Shown: piece after piece, positions 25,597 to 37,900 of the stretch
Layout of the letters: every line of letters begins with the position of its first letter
How positions within the stretch are numbered: the first letter of the stretch is position 1
Made by a program: the position numbers and the translations under genes
Source of the DNA: Polytrichum commune
Taxonomy: Eukaryota; Streptophyta; Polytrichopsida; Polytrichales; Polytrichaceae
NCBI GenBank assembly: GCA_950295325.1
Contig: OX485807.1
Span: 23,781,666 to 23,841,665 of the forward strand
Direction: 5' to 3'
Length of the DNA: 60,000 bases
Notes under the pieces: generated by a model
The model's database searches: none
Seen by the model: the letters and a program-made list of their open reading frames with translations, nothing else
What the model was told of the DNA's origin: nothing

Positions 25597-28480
25597 TAGT
25601 GGTCGGTTCTCCTTGGTCATTGTTTTGGCCTCTTTGAATGTGAATGATGGCACCACCCTAAAGTTAAAGTTAATCTCAAGGACATGCTTTTCCAATGCTG
25701 TACCTCACACGAAGTGGTTGAAATTTCAACAACTCCGAGTGGAAGTACAGACATCGGTAGGTTAAGATGGCCTTGGAAGGGGCGTTACAAATGCTTCTTC
25801 TTCTTTCTTTTTATTTATTTTCATTTATTAAAACTCCCCGGATTGAAGGAGTTTTGTGGAGGGCACTAGCGAGGAGAGAGGCATCATTGTTCCTCCAACT
25901 CAAAAGTCGTCAACATGTGCATCATCATGTGTGAATTTGATTGGAGACACAAAGTGTATTGATTAAAAGCTTCACATACATATTTATTTGTATGTTGTTG
26001 AGGTTGACTTTGTGACGGTTTGTTGTTTTTCCTCGAGGCATTCTTTCAGACAATCGATGTTTGCTGCAATAGCAATGTAGGATCGGCATTGCAGCATTTC
26101 GAATCTTCACCTTCCTTTTAAAATGGGCGATACAACAATGTTTCTTACCTAATTTACCAGTTAAGGTAGATGAGGTTAATATGGACACCTTCAGCCTTGT
26201 GGAATGATCCGACTGATCGATTCAAGCATTAGAAGATTGAGCAGGTTAGCATTGTGAATCATGACCAAAGAATTTGAAATCGCGAAAACTGAGTTGATGA
26301 AGGCGTCAACCTTGGCTCTAGAATCAAAGAACCTTTGTTTTCCAATCCAATGTTTTAGGGGGGAACTCTTCCATTGTGCAATGTTGTGCAAGTGGACAAC
26401 ATCACTAGCAGATTCTACATGAGTCATTTGCAAATGGAAACCAAGTTTACTGCCAATGTTGACTATGTCATGTCTCTAAAGTGGTCACATGTACAATACA
26501 ATGTTGCCGAACTAGCTGTTCATTGTAGAGTATTCACAATACAAGTTGATCGGCACCTCAATACCACATGTGGCCCCTAAATTTGCCCAAGCGTCTCCTA
26601 ATTTGCCCAACTTGCCCACAAAAATCAAGCATGTTAGGGCTCAACGGGATAGCACTCCTAATTATGAAGGATGGTGGAAGTTATTTAGTTTATGCAAAGA
26701 TGAGTAACCCAAATATCATCAAGGTGGTAGCTAAATCAACATGTATTACTCATCCACCAAATTAGGGCAGCTGTTGTATAGCCAATTAGGAGCCAAAAAT
26801 AGGTGTCCAATTAAGGAAGCTATCCAAAATAGCCTCATCTACCTTAATGTTGTGCTTGTATCTTTTAGTTGCTCCAGTTTCCTGCCTGTGTGCTCCAGCT
26901 GGTCCTCATCGCAATTCTTTCATCGTGGTTGTTAGAAAGCAGTCACCTTCAAAAGAAAATTCCTCAACATTCTCTTGGGCATAATAGGTGTTTAGTGATC
27001 AAGCTCACACCATATGGTCCATGAATTATCAAATGAACTGAAATTGATTTGGAAATCCGGGAAGCCTAAGGGATTATGTGTATTGATACGATTAAACCTC
27101 TGTAACTTCTTTCCCTTGCAAAAAGTAAACTTGCTAGAATTGTTTCAATTGATGCCTCCAGACATGTTCACACTTACATCCAGCAAGTCAGGATGTTGGT
27201 ACACAGCTATAGAATACAAGGACCGATTTCTATCACCATTTCCATGTTGCATTTCATAACATTATGGCGCTAAGCAGCCACTTTCATGAATCTGCTTTGG
27301 GTATCATGTCAAACAAGCTCACTTAAACAATCTTCATCCTCTTGTTCCTACTCCTTTGCATGTGGTATAAAACTCAAGAAATTCTGACAAGCTCTAAAGG
27401 GGACTCAGGCTCATACCTGAGAACCTTGTTTCCAAACACCTTCTGCAAACATAGATTCCACACTTTAGTACTTTCTAACACATACATATGAAATCACAAT
27501 GTAACAAGAGTTGTCTCCTCATGTCTTGGAATCTCATTTGTAGGTGCCCTGCAATCTGCCCCCTTACCAGATTTTACTCCAATCATCACTCACATATAAT
27601 CCCATGTCTTTATGAAATCTAAAAATATCAAAAGATTCGTGAATAATAAGGAAGGTATAGAAGGTCATATGCGGTTTCTTAATAAAGATTATATATCAAA
27701 ACATGTATCTCTTCATGAGTCAACAATACAACCAGTAGGAAAAATCTATGGTAGATGCACATCTACTTGAGGTCATATCATCTTCCCATCATGTACACAT
27801 TGAGAATTGTGTTAATGACAAAGCTGCTTCAGTTATGACTCAGACTAATTGCCAATACAAAACATTTGTAGGAACAGAACAATCACAAGTGAAATTCAAG
27901 CTACAGGGAAATGCTTTTCTTGGAACTGCTTTTAAGGCTCGAGATTAGCTCCTCTAAATGATCGTGTCAAAACAAGTATTCAGCTGCTGTAGACCTCTGA
28001 GACATTGACAAAAGCATATATATTTAACGTCCTACAACTTTCAAGATAAAGTGCAAATCATCTCAAAACATGTTAATGTGTTGTAGAATGGATAAGACCG
28101 ATCTACAACAAGTTTTGCCAAAGGCTATTCCAGCTGATGTTCTTGTGCAGCTGCTTGACTCCAGAGATCTAGAATCCCAGATGATCGAAGTCGCAATGAT
28201 CTTCACAACACCCACCCTTTTGAGCAAGCATTGAGGGGACACGTAGGTGTCCTGAGCTGGTGATCCCTTGTTTGCTCTACTGTACTAAAAACATCGAAAT
28301 GAAACCACAAAACTTCATCTGATCACATTCGAGGCACTAAATTAGCACTGTAATGTGAATCTCTGTACAACGTCCCTAAAGGTGCATCTTGGTTTCAACG
28401 AATGTATCCTCTAACAATAAGCACATGCTCTCACCAAGAACAGATGTAGTTGACATAGTGACTGCCAGTTTTGAGGTAGA
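25597..28480. other. Region downstream of Ctf8, mostly unassigned
   Basis: The part closest to 28480 is presumably the Ctf8 3' UTR, but I cannot place its poly(A) site. Open frames on both strands are short and motif-free. One exon-like segment (27374-27442) is listed separately. Confidence 0.4.
27374..27442 (-). other. Candidate terminal exon, unknown gene
   Basis: On the minus strand, an acceptor TATGTTTGCAG is followed by 22 codons and a stop; the peptide is KVFGNKVLRYEPESPLELV plus three residues. It lies about 1 kb downstream of the Ctf8 stop on the same strand. It could be an alternative last exon, an exon of another gene, or chance. No family match. Confidence 0.2.
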
Positions 28481-30678
28481 CTAAGCTGCAACAGGATCTG
28501 GATAAAGTTTCGCCGTTTTCTTTTTCACCTCCGGCTCTGCATCCAACGCCACAATAAGACTTAACGCTTAGAAATAGAGACACAAATGCAGTTTGCACTG
28601 TGGAGTATAGAAAATCTTGGAAGAATGTAGGTTCGTTAGATGTATTCCTGCTGTAATAAGCATTCCATGTACACCATCTAGTGTCTTAACCTTGGCAAAG
28701 AACCATAAAGAATATGCAGTCTCCACTTCCCACATGTTACCACCTCATATGAGAAAATATGTGTCACAACATCACAAATCTCTAAATTCATGTATCATCA
28801 ACAGTGATTTCGCATTGATTTAATGCCTATCAAACATAGGATTGCAGTTTTTATATTTTGTTTCCATTTTTATAATTGACCTAAAAGGTTGGATTATGAC
28901 GGAACCAACCATTAGCTAAGGTTGAGTTAGCACTGCAAAGAAAATAAACTTTGAAAGGCAAGTATCAATACTGACTCAATATTGAACTGGTCACTTCCAT
29001 CTTGATATGAACATGTGCTCTCAACAGGTTGTTCAATTTTTTTAGAAATAAAAACCATCTTGACTAACCTGAACCGAAGTTTTAAGTGGAAACAAAATTC
29101 TGCTCCTTCAAGAATGAAGGCCGGACAACCATACCAACATATTCCAAAAGGGGAGAGGGGGACTTACTACTTATAATAGCCTTGGGCCTGTTTTTGAAGA
29201 GTAGTTTATGGCGGACGACACCTACAACTCTCATCTCCAATGAAGCTGTCGTTGATGGAGTCGAAGACACATTGTCGACCTCCATGCCATCATCGAGTTT
29301 TACTTTCTTCATAATCACCATGGGCTTTCTTAGAGGAACCTTCGTCCCCTCAAGCTCATGGTAGCCGATGACAAACTTGTATATTTTCTGTATGTCACAT
29401 ACAAGATTTGTACTGTTATTGTATGTTGAGCAGGTAAAGAATGTATACATAATTTAAACTACTATTGGTACTGACATCTACTGATTTGCACCTCGAAAGC
29501 ACCTGAAATGTCACGATGAGTAATGGATAGCTCATCATCTGCTTCAGGCTGCCATTCTGAGATCGAAGCCTTCTTGTGGGAGATCTTCAACACTCAGAAT
29601 TCTGAGGCACTTATAAACGTTTGTGGATGACATAGCAAATATCCAATACCGATTTGGACGTTGTGGGACTTTGCTATAAATTTCTAACCACAAGATTCTA
29701 TTGCCCATAAATTAGCCATATAGGCCCTACATGGAAAACGGTTTCAATGCTTAAAGTACACTCCCTACCACTCCCATGTTGAGCCACACCAAAAGCGTAT
29801 TTTGGACGTTCAATTATCCCTCATAGACCATACAAGAGACTTGAGCAATTGATGGATAAATCCATTTTCAAATCATGTTCCAAGCCTACACAAAATTAGT
29901 TGCATGGTGAGCTTATTTAGTCACATTCTAGGTTGAGTAAGGTTTTGGAAGGTGAGCGACCACTTAATGATGTTGATAGCCCCAATTCAACCTTAAAGTA
30001 GGTGTTCCATTCTCACAGGTGTTGGATTAAGACACATCTACCTTAGGATTCTAACCAGTATTTGTTAGACCTTACATCCACAGAATGATCGAAGGAAACA
30101 CGAATGACAAAAGTCCGCTGTGAGTGAAAAGAAAACTGTTAAACAACACTACTCGAGGATATGGAAATTCAGGCACTGCGCTGGAAATGATGATGTCGGG
30201 TCACATTCTAAGTTGAATATGATTTCAGAAGGTGAGCAACCAATTAACAATGTTGATGTTGACCGCCACGATTCAACCTTGAAATAGGTGTTCCATTATC
30301 GGAGGTGTTGGATCAAGACAAGTCTACCTTAGAATTCTCGCCAGTATTTATTCAATTTTGCAATCCGCAAAGAAATCGAAAGAAACACGAATAAAAAAAT
30401 CCCTCTGGAAGTGAAAAACAAAGCTTCTAAACAGAAAATGTGGAGGATATGGTTATTCGGGTGCCGCTATTGACGATTAACATGACAAGGTTGGCATTGA
30501 TGCGATGCGGATGAAAATTATGGAATTATGTTTTTGTAAGTACCTCAGAAGAACGGCAGAGAGAGCCAATTGCGAGGTTCTGGACGATGGCTGCATTCTG
30601 GATTTCAAAGGAGCCTTGGAGCTCCACAATGGCCCAGTCCTGGCATTCACCGCAGCTGCATTTCACCGGAATGTGCAT
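28481..30678 (-). CDS. CTF8: Ctf8 homologue (CTF18-RFC clamp-loader subunit), three exons
   Basis: Ctf8 pairs with Dcc1 and the Ctf18 C-terminus to form the alternative clamp loader that acts on PCNA at forks and supports sister-chromatid cohesion in the nucleus. I assemble three exons on the minus strand: 30544-30678 (start codon at 30678-30676), 29168-29387 and 28481-28536 (stop TAG). Together they make 411 nt or 136 residues, near the size of known Ctf8 proteins. Exon 1 carries the conserved CSCGECQDWAIVELQG block; exon 2 has YHELEGTKVPLRKPMVIMKK and RHKLLFKNRPKAIIS; exon 3 adds a Lys-rich tail. Donors are GTACTTAC and GTAAGTCC; acceptors end ACATACAG and GATGCAG; phases agree (0 and 1). 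Reading through the exon 2 donor would give about 30 extra residues, which fits the family less well. Intron 1 holds repeat family R2. The big LINE starts about 1.2 kb upstream. Confidence 0.9.
29561..30020 (+). repeat. Dispersed repeat family R2, copy 2, in Ctf8 intron 1
   Basis: Resembles 8293-8765 (see there). Its last part, from TCACATTCTAGGTTGA onward, is repeated again at about 30197-30410, so the intron has a tandem partial duplication of roughly 200 bp. Confidence 0.65.
30197..30410 (+). repeat. Second partial R2 unit in Ctf8 intron 1
   Basis: Tandem partial copy of about 29919-30120: both have GGTCACATTCTA(G/A)GTTGA, GTGTTCCATT, GTGTTGGATTAAGACA-like and GAAACACGAAT landmarks in order. 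About 75-80% alike by eye. Confidence 0.65.
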
Positions 30679-31892
30679 CTCTGGAATGTGGATGTCGATG
30701 TTGCGAAGACGCCCTTACAAATCTTCAAATTGAATCATGTTAGGCATCTATTGCTCTTCAAAATTCAAGAACACAGACAAAGGCAGGCTGGAAAAGGAAG
30801 ATGGAAGAGAGTGAATGGTAAGGGCAAGCTCTTCACTCGGGCTATGGCGGGAAACGGAGGGTGGGAAGATCTTGGCCTTCCAATATATCCAACGGCTGGA
30901 TGGGGGCTTGGACGGGATGACGTGGCGTATAATGCGTCCATATATGGTGGGCCCGGTTTCTGACTGGACCTCCTGCTCTTGGGGACGGGGTGGAGCTCTT
31001 AGGGTTAGTTTCCATGTGTCCACCATATTCTAGTGGAAATGTAGATTTCGTTTGGTGGCATCTATATTAAAGGAGCTGCAAATAAGTCTTTATCATCGGT
31101 TTTCTACATTAATATGTGCAATTAGGTTGCATCACACTAATTTATCGACACTCCACTTTATTTTGAATATGTGTTGTCACAATAACAAAATATAGCAATT
31201 ATATTTGTTACTTTAAGTGCTATGCATATACATTAACCAAATTTTAGTTGTTTATGATATTTTTTTGACACAAGGTAACTTGCATGGGTAAAGAGGTCAT
31301 GAATTCGTGAAGGCAACATGATGTCACATATCGATAAAGGTATTTTATCTTTTGAATGCTTACAAGGATTTTCATGACATTCTTCAACTTGGGGGTTAGG
31401 TTCGGTGGGGTTGGCACCTAACCACACCATATTCTAGTATCACACAAGCATCACCCTAGTATTTCCTTCATTTCAGAATGGATTTGAGATGGGGATGAGA
31501 GTAAAGGCCATCAAAATTTGGTAACATGATTGCTAATGCCAATTCTCTACACCATGCGAGGGCCAAGGTAGAGGTTGCATTATCGAACACTTACTAATTA
31601 ACAACCCCACCTAGCCCCCGATTTAGAAACCTAATGAATCAATTAAGTTGAAGCATGTTATTTTTTTGTCCACAACCTACAAGACCCTTATATCCTTCTT
31701 GAGAATAGGTGAATATCAATCATTTTTCCTTCCATGAATGGCTTTTGAAAGCAGTGGAATTGCAAGCATGGCTATCCTCTACATGGTATGAAAGCTCACA
31801 TTGTAAGAAACATATTGATAAAATACTCACTTGAATCTCATATTGTCCATTGATTAGGTCATAGAGGCCTTATTTCAAGTGCCTTTCAACTC
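30679..31892. promoter_or_regulatory. Ctf8 upstream region (leader and likely promoter)
   Basis: On the minus strand the 350 bases before the start codon contain pyrimidine-rich patches (for example CACTCTCTTCCATCTTCC) and a GGATATATTGG at about 30890, a possible TATA-like site. An open frame at 30748-31026 in this leader has no family features. The rest up to the LINE border at 31892 shows nothing I recognise. Placement of a promoter is inference. Confidence 0.3.
31880..31892. repeat. Left target-site duplication of the outer LINE (13 bp)
   Basis: TGCCTTTCAACTC occurs here and again at 59478-59490, exactly where the outer LINE begins and where its (TTC)n tail ends. A 13-bp perfect match is typical of target-primed insertion of a non-LTR element. 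Confidence 0.9.
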
Positions 31893-31944
31893 GAACTGTC
31901 ACACTACGAGGACATGAGTGGCTTATGATTCCCCGGTCGGAACC

Positions 31945-34900
31945 ATGAAGGAGGTCGCCGCTGCCGCTCCAGCAACAATGTCGATACACACTGCCCCCAA
32001 CGCAACCTCAACACGGCTTCAACACAACCACGACATCCCTAACTCTACAACATCAGCAACACCGAGACACAGAAACCCGAGAAGACCTCCACCGCCCAAC
32101 GCCGACAACAAACAGACACCACCAGCAACACCGAGAGCGCACAGAAACCCTAGGAGATTACCGTCAAGAAATGCCGACATCGAAGCAGAACACCGCCTCA
32201 GACAACTACAAAAAGACAAAGGCCGGAGAGAAAGGAACCAACCACCCCCTAGATCTACATCAACAACTCGACAAAAGAGGCAGGGCAGCGTAACAAATTC
32301 AGATATGAAAGAGGAGAGAAGCAGGGGAGTGTACACAACAACATGCATTTCCAACACCAAAGAGGTGTATCTATTCGTCATATGGGTGCTTATAAGAACC
32401 TGTACAATGTGTGCTTGCACACAGGATCTCCCACCAATATTACCTCCCTTAAACTACACACTAAGCTACCACCCACCAAGGCCCACTCACACAACACACC
32501 CTCTATGCTCTTCCTCATCAATGCCCACCATTATCATAAACACACCACCTCCGCACTTGACATGCGCTCCCGCCACCAAGAAGCCGCCAACAACACCCAC
32601 AACACACAAATGCACACACACAACGATTAGTAAAAGAAATGGCACCTATCAGCAAGCAAACACACACACCAAAATAAGCCCACAACATAATGCAAATCTT
32701 AAAAGCTTACCTCAAAGACAGATGCACCACCGCTTCTCGCCCTCTCACACGGCCAAGCGTCAGATCCACATTCAAACCCATATAAAACACCCTAAAACCC
32801 GCCGAAACCTCACACCCCCGCACACTCTCCCCCCGGGATCAAACTGTCATCCCGAAAACACCCTCACACACCCTAACCCCAGAATGAGACACACACCAGC
32901 CTCCAAGGTCCAACACACTCCCCCGCCAAAAACAAACGGCCAAAAATCCCACCTAACTAAATGGCCCAGTAAGTATCTAAACGCCAGAAGCCGCCACACA
33001 AAAACACGCACGATCCAGCACTCCCTCACCTCGACAACCGACTGCCCCACATTCACTCCCCCGAAACCCACAGCTTTCCAACGCTCACAGCCAAAACCTC
33101 GACCAAAACAACACACAACCTCCCTGGCCGCCTACAATCCCACCCCCACATACAACCAAGCCGATCTGCACAATCCACAACAAACCCAAAAAAGACAACC
33201 CCCCTTCCCACAATGCCACGCTCAAATACCTCGTTCCCTCACAATCTTACACACTCAACTCCACACTCAGCTCTCTCACCTCCACACTCAACTCTCTCGC
33301 CCCCACACTCAACTCTCTCGCCTCCACACTCAGCTCTCTCACCCCCACATTCAAATCTCTCGCACCCACACTCAGATCTCTCGCACCCACACTCAGCTCT
33401 CTCGCCCCCACACTCAACTCTCTCGCTTCCACTCCCGCCTCCACACTCAGCTCTCTCACCCCCACACTCAGATCCCTCGCACCCACACTCAGCTCTCTCA
33501 CCTCCCCTCTCACACAACCCTCCACACTCAACCTCACACTCAGTCCTCTAGCCTCCCCTCCCAAAGCACATCTGTGAGGCCAAAACCACCCCCCTTAAGC
33601 GTCCTAGTCCGGGTGATGGTTTTGAGAATCACATGTATTGTTTGTGGATTGGAAATGTTCCCTTCACATCCCAAGGCACCCATGTCATTTTGAATCACTT
33701 TGTTTATTAATGGTAGCCTCTTGACTTGTAGCCGAATTGGCTTTCTCAAGGGTCCAACCGGCGGCCTTGGCAACACAAGCGCTAAAAGATATTCCCCTTT
33801 TGCCCTTGATTATCCTCTCCTTCCCTATTCCAAAACTAGAGTCTTCCACTTTCTCCATCGGCCTAACCTCCTTTGTTTCGCCACCGCGGAAGTCCTCCAC
33901 CTTCTCCATTAGTAATCCAAGTGATTTATTTTGACCAATAGGTTCAAGTGTTGAAAAACACTTTTCTCAATGGTTCATCATTAAGACATTCAAAGAGTCA
34001 CATACAACCCTACCTAGTCTAATAAATCCAAACCCTTGCCTAAGATCTATGATGGCCTACAATAGCCTAGTGTGATTAGATTAATTTTTGGGCTAAGCAA
34101 CTAAGTTGCTAGGCCTTGTTTAATTACTGGCACTCCCCCAAGGTTAGCTGGCACTTGTGCTGGCTTTGGCCCTGAACTTGTTCTTGTACTGGCTTCGGCC
34201 CTGAACTGGGACTGTGCTGGCTCGGCCATGAACTTGTTACTGTGCTGGATTCGGCCCTAAGCTGGGACTGTGCTGGCTTCGGCCCTGAACTTGTTACTGT
34301 ACTGGCTTTGGCCCTGAACTGGGACTATGCTGGCTCGGCCATGAACTTGTTAATGTGCTGGATTCGGCCCTGAACTGGGACTGTGCTGGCTCGGCCATGA
34401 ACTTGTTACTGTACTGGCTTCGGCCCTGGGTCAGCTATTAGCTGCCCTCAATAAGCAACCCCAGTCTCTAATCAAGCGTCACCCTAACTCCCTTCTCCTT
34501 GTACTTTGGCTAAATGTACTAACTTAACCCGCTAATGAACTAATCTAACACATAACTACCCTAAGAGCTACTTAATCCACACGCCTTGTCTCAAGCTCTA
34601 AGAGCTCCCCCCCTTGAGAGAGATAATAAAAGAGAGGGCTTAACTAATTAACTTCCCTAAAACCAATAATCCACACACATGGCTCAAGCTCTTAAGAGCT
34701 TGCTCCCTTGAGAGCGCTTGATGGAGAGAGAGGAAAATGAAAGAGAAAACACCTTAAGTAGCAAAGAGGGAGAGAGAGGTGAGGATAGGGTGAGAGGATT
34801 AGCACCTCCAATCACAATCCTTTAACCCTCTCCTCCAAAGTAGGGACTAACCCCCATCCACCAAGCTTCCTTCTTCCTAAACTACCAAAGTGGATCCAAA

Positions 34901-37900
34901 AATGGGCATTTAACCCGCGGAGCTCACCTTGCCTCACCTTACCCCCTACTCACATAATCAAGGCATCCTCTTATTGAAATCAACCTTGAAATAATCACAC
35001 AACACCACCTAATGCCTAAAGTTAATTCCACACTACACTTCACTTTTTTTATGTTTTGTGAATAATCATAACACATCAAAGTTAAACTAAAATTGGTTTC
35101 GAAGAGTTAATCACCACATGTGGGCACCATTTTGGGCTCACAACATCCCACACTCAGATCTACAGCCATTCACCTCCCACCCCACTCCACACACATCCCT
35201 CTCCTCTCTCCCCCCGAACCGCACGCTGCCCACGGACACAGCGTCTTTCAAACCACACTTCCCCACATCGACCCGGCCACTCCACCATGGCAGACCAGCT
35301 AGCAGAACAGCCGTCCAGCAAGCCCAGAAGGCACAGCGCAGGTCTCACCACTCGCAACACTGCTCCCCAGGGAGCGGACTCTGCCCCAGTACGCCAGTAC
35401 CGGAGAAGCAAAGACAGAGCCGACACCGGGCAGACGGACAGCCCCGAAACCAGTCACAAGCCCAGCCGGAGCGAGCCCCAACTGCAGGGAGCTCCACATG
35501 TCGCAGACGGAGGAGGGGTCGAGAGCGGAACATGGCACAACAAACGGGGAGGACCGGTAGCCAGCAACACCACCGGCATTCGCAGGACAGAGACCAGGGC
35601 CAAGACCAGCAGACCCCACAAAGCCAATCCGAAGACAGGAGCTGAAACTGGAGCTGAGACAGAACGCCCACTAACTAGAAGTAGAAGAATTCTACTAGAT
35701 GACTTTAGTGACAAAGAAGAGAGTGACACACAAGCCCAACGTCCACCACTTATGAAAGATAAGCCCCTCACTCCCCATGATTATGACATTGATATGCAAT
35801 TAGTAGACATATCCCCCGAACACGGCAGAAGTTCCCTCCGCCTCTCCATGTCAAATGAGGAGTTCACCGCCGCACCCAATCAAGCCGCCGCCTACCGATT
35901 GGACACCATCAACCTCGCCGCCACGACTCCTACCACGTACAAGAGCCCAAGGAAGGTGCCCACACTTGACAATCATAGCGCCAAACGGAGACGTAGTGAA
36001 GCGGGAGGACACACAACCCAATCCGACTCCAACAAATCCCATAATATGCGGCCTATGGAAGCAATCCCTAGCATAGAGATGGTGTCCCAAATGTGGTTGG
36101 GTTTCCCAATCCATGAAGCCGCTGCAACACAAAGAGGGAAGGAAGTCTTACGCGAGTACCGCACCAATGAAGATTTTGCGAAGCTCGGCACTCCCTCAAG
36201 AGAAGTTATTGACTTCATGACACTTCGAAGAGCTTTCCCACGAGTGCCACAATTGCTCTACCCCAACGAACGGCCGGATGCGGTCCCCGGTAACTACTTA
36301 CACTTTACCCAACTCCCTAGGTTAGAGAAGGTAGCTCCCACCACCGGACTCTCCGAGGGCTTCCAAGTTACCATTCGCTTCGATTATGGCTTTAAGGGCA
36401 TCACTAGACAAGATGCACGAGGAGCTTGCATTGAGCGGCTTAAGCAAATGGACATCCCCCTCGGCACGGCCTACTCCAACCCGATTGACATCTGTCGCAA
36501 CCCTTGCTAGCCCCCCTTGACCATCTTGCCAATTTTCATTTCCTAGCAAAGGTTACGAGCGCTAACCCTTCGCATACCGCCATGCTAATGGTTAGCTCCT
36601 CTCACCCCGGACCTTATAGTTCATAGGAGGGGAACCAACCCTCCTACTTTGCTTTTGGGACTCACCCCTTCAATCGGTAACCAACCCCTTTAATCGGTAA
36701 CCAATCCTTAGATGTGGACTTCCATCCATGGAAGTCCAATCTTATGTTGATCATCGCGTTGCCGGAGCAACACTACAACAACCCGAACCATACTAGGCAA
36801 CTATGGCCTCACATTAGGCCAATGCCAATGGAGGCCGTGCCGTTCGGCCTCGGGTGGGTGAGGCCACACCACCTCACCCATATAAGCCTCTAGGACTTCA
36901 CGCGGGGCCCCTACCCCACCGTCAACCAACCTCTTGTCTCTCTACCAAGAGTTGGGGCCAAGTGGACATTTTCCTTTAGCTGCTGGGCCTAGAACCCCCC
37001 CAGCAGCTTCAGACCATCATAACTTCCTTGTATGATGTCTGATCATAACAACCAACCACTCCATCCTCATCTACGCTTCACGTAGATGCCGATGGACTCC
37101 TCACTTGCCCCATTCGGGCAAGTCTAGAGGAAGTTATGCCTGCTTGAACCTTGGCAGTCCCGGGAATCACTCCCAGGCACTGCTGGACCAGGGCGCTGTC
37201 CCGGGACAGCGCCCCACTCAAATGGCCATAACTCCTAGCTCACACCTCCGATTGAGGTGTTCTTGAGCATTCTAGAATCACCACGCCATGAGCTACGCAT
37301 AGCTCATGGCCTTACCCTTGTGCCTCCTAGTCTCCGTGGGTGGGAGGCGTTTCCAACGCCCGGGGCCCTCACCCACACTAGGATCACTTGGGCCCTCTCA
37401 CCAACGGCGCCACAAGTCCCGGGTGTCACTCCGGGGTCCACCTTGTGCCCATGGTGTTTCGGGCACTCCTCATGGAGAGGTGCGCGACAACATCGGCCTC
37501 AATGCTATAACCAAGAATTGGGCGGGCTTCATCAAGCTCCACCTCCAACACCCACAAAGAGACGGCATAGCCCTACTTAGAGGTGATAGAGCATTCGTCA
37601 TGGAGATGGAGGACGGGGAGTTGGTGATTGGTAAAGTTGAGAAAGGCTTCGAGCTTGCCACCAAAGCCCGAAGCCTTAGACTCCACCTCAAAGGAGAATC
37701 CATACGGCACGAACACGCGTTTGACATACTTGAGGCCATTGTACAGGAGAGTTATTACGCCGGAAAGTCATACGAGTTCATGGGACTTACCAAGCCGGAG
37801 CTTGATAAGAATTTCGCATTTCTTACCCTCACCACAGAGGAGGCAAGAGAGCTAGTACTCAAGGAAGGACTCATCTTCAACCATGAGAAACTAACCGTAA

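Noticed and set aside
30505-30963. 152-codon plus-strand open frame
   Set aside because: It lies antisense to Ctf8 exon 1 and its leader and has no family feature; it is a shadow of the real exon.
33239-33564. Two minus-strand open frames of about 90-105 codons rich in Cys, Glu and Gly
   Set aside because: Both are the reverse reading of the 21-bp minisatellite, which is open in several frames because of its composition.
33250-34440. CRISPR-like spaced repeats
   Set aside because: Both arrays are plain tandem minisatellites without unique spacers, in a eukaryotic genome.
35118-35645. 175-codon frame overlapping the ORF1 start
   Set aside because: It is out of frame with the continuous ORF1 and has only Arg/Gln/Ser-rich sequence, a shadow of a GC-rich, stop-poor stretch.
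37306-37489. ORF1 second half starting at an ATG inside the solo LTR
   Set aside because: The frame merely enters from the LTR. The homologous coding sequence begins at 37495, after the TSD.
36493-37489. Spliceosomal intron in ORF1
   Set aside because: Ends are TG...CA with a 5-bp duplication and an inverted relative exists elsewhere, so it is a solo LTR and not a GT-AG intron.
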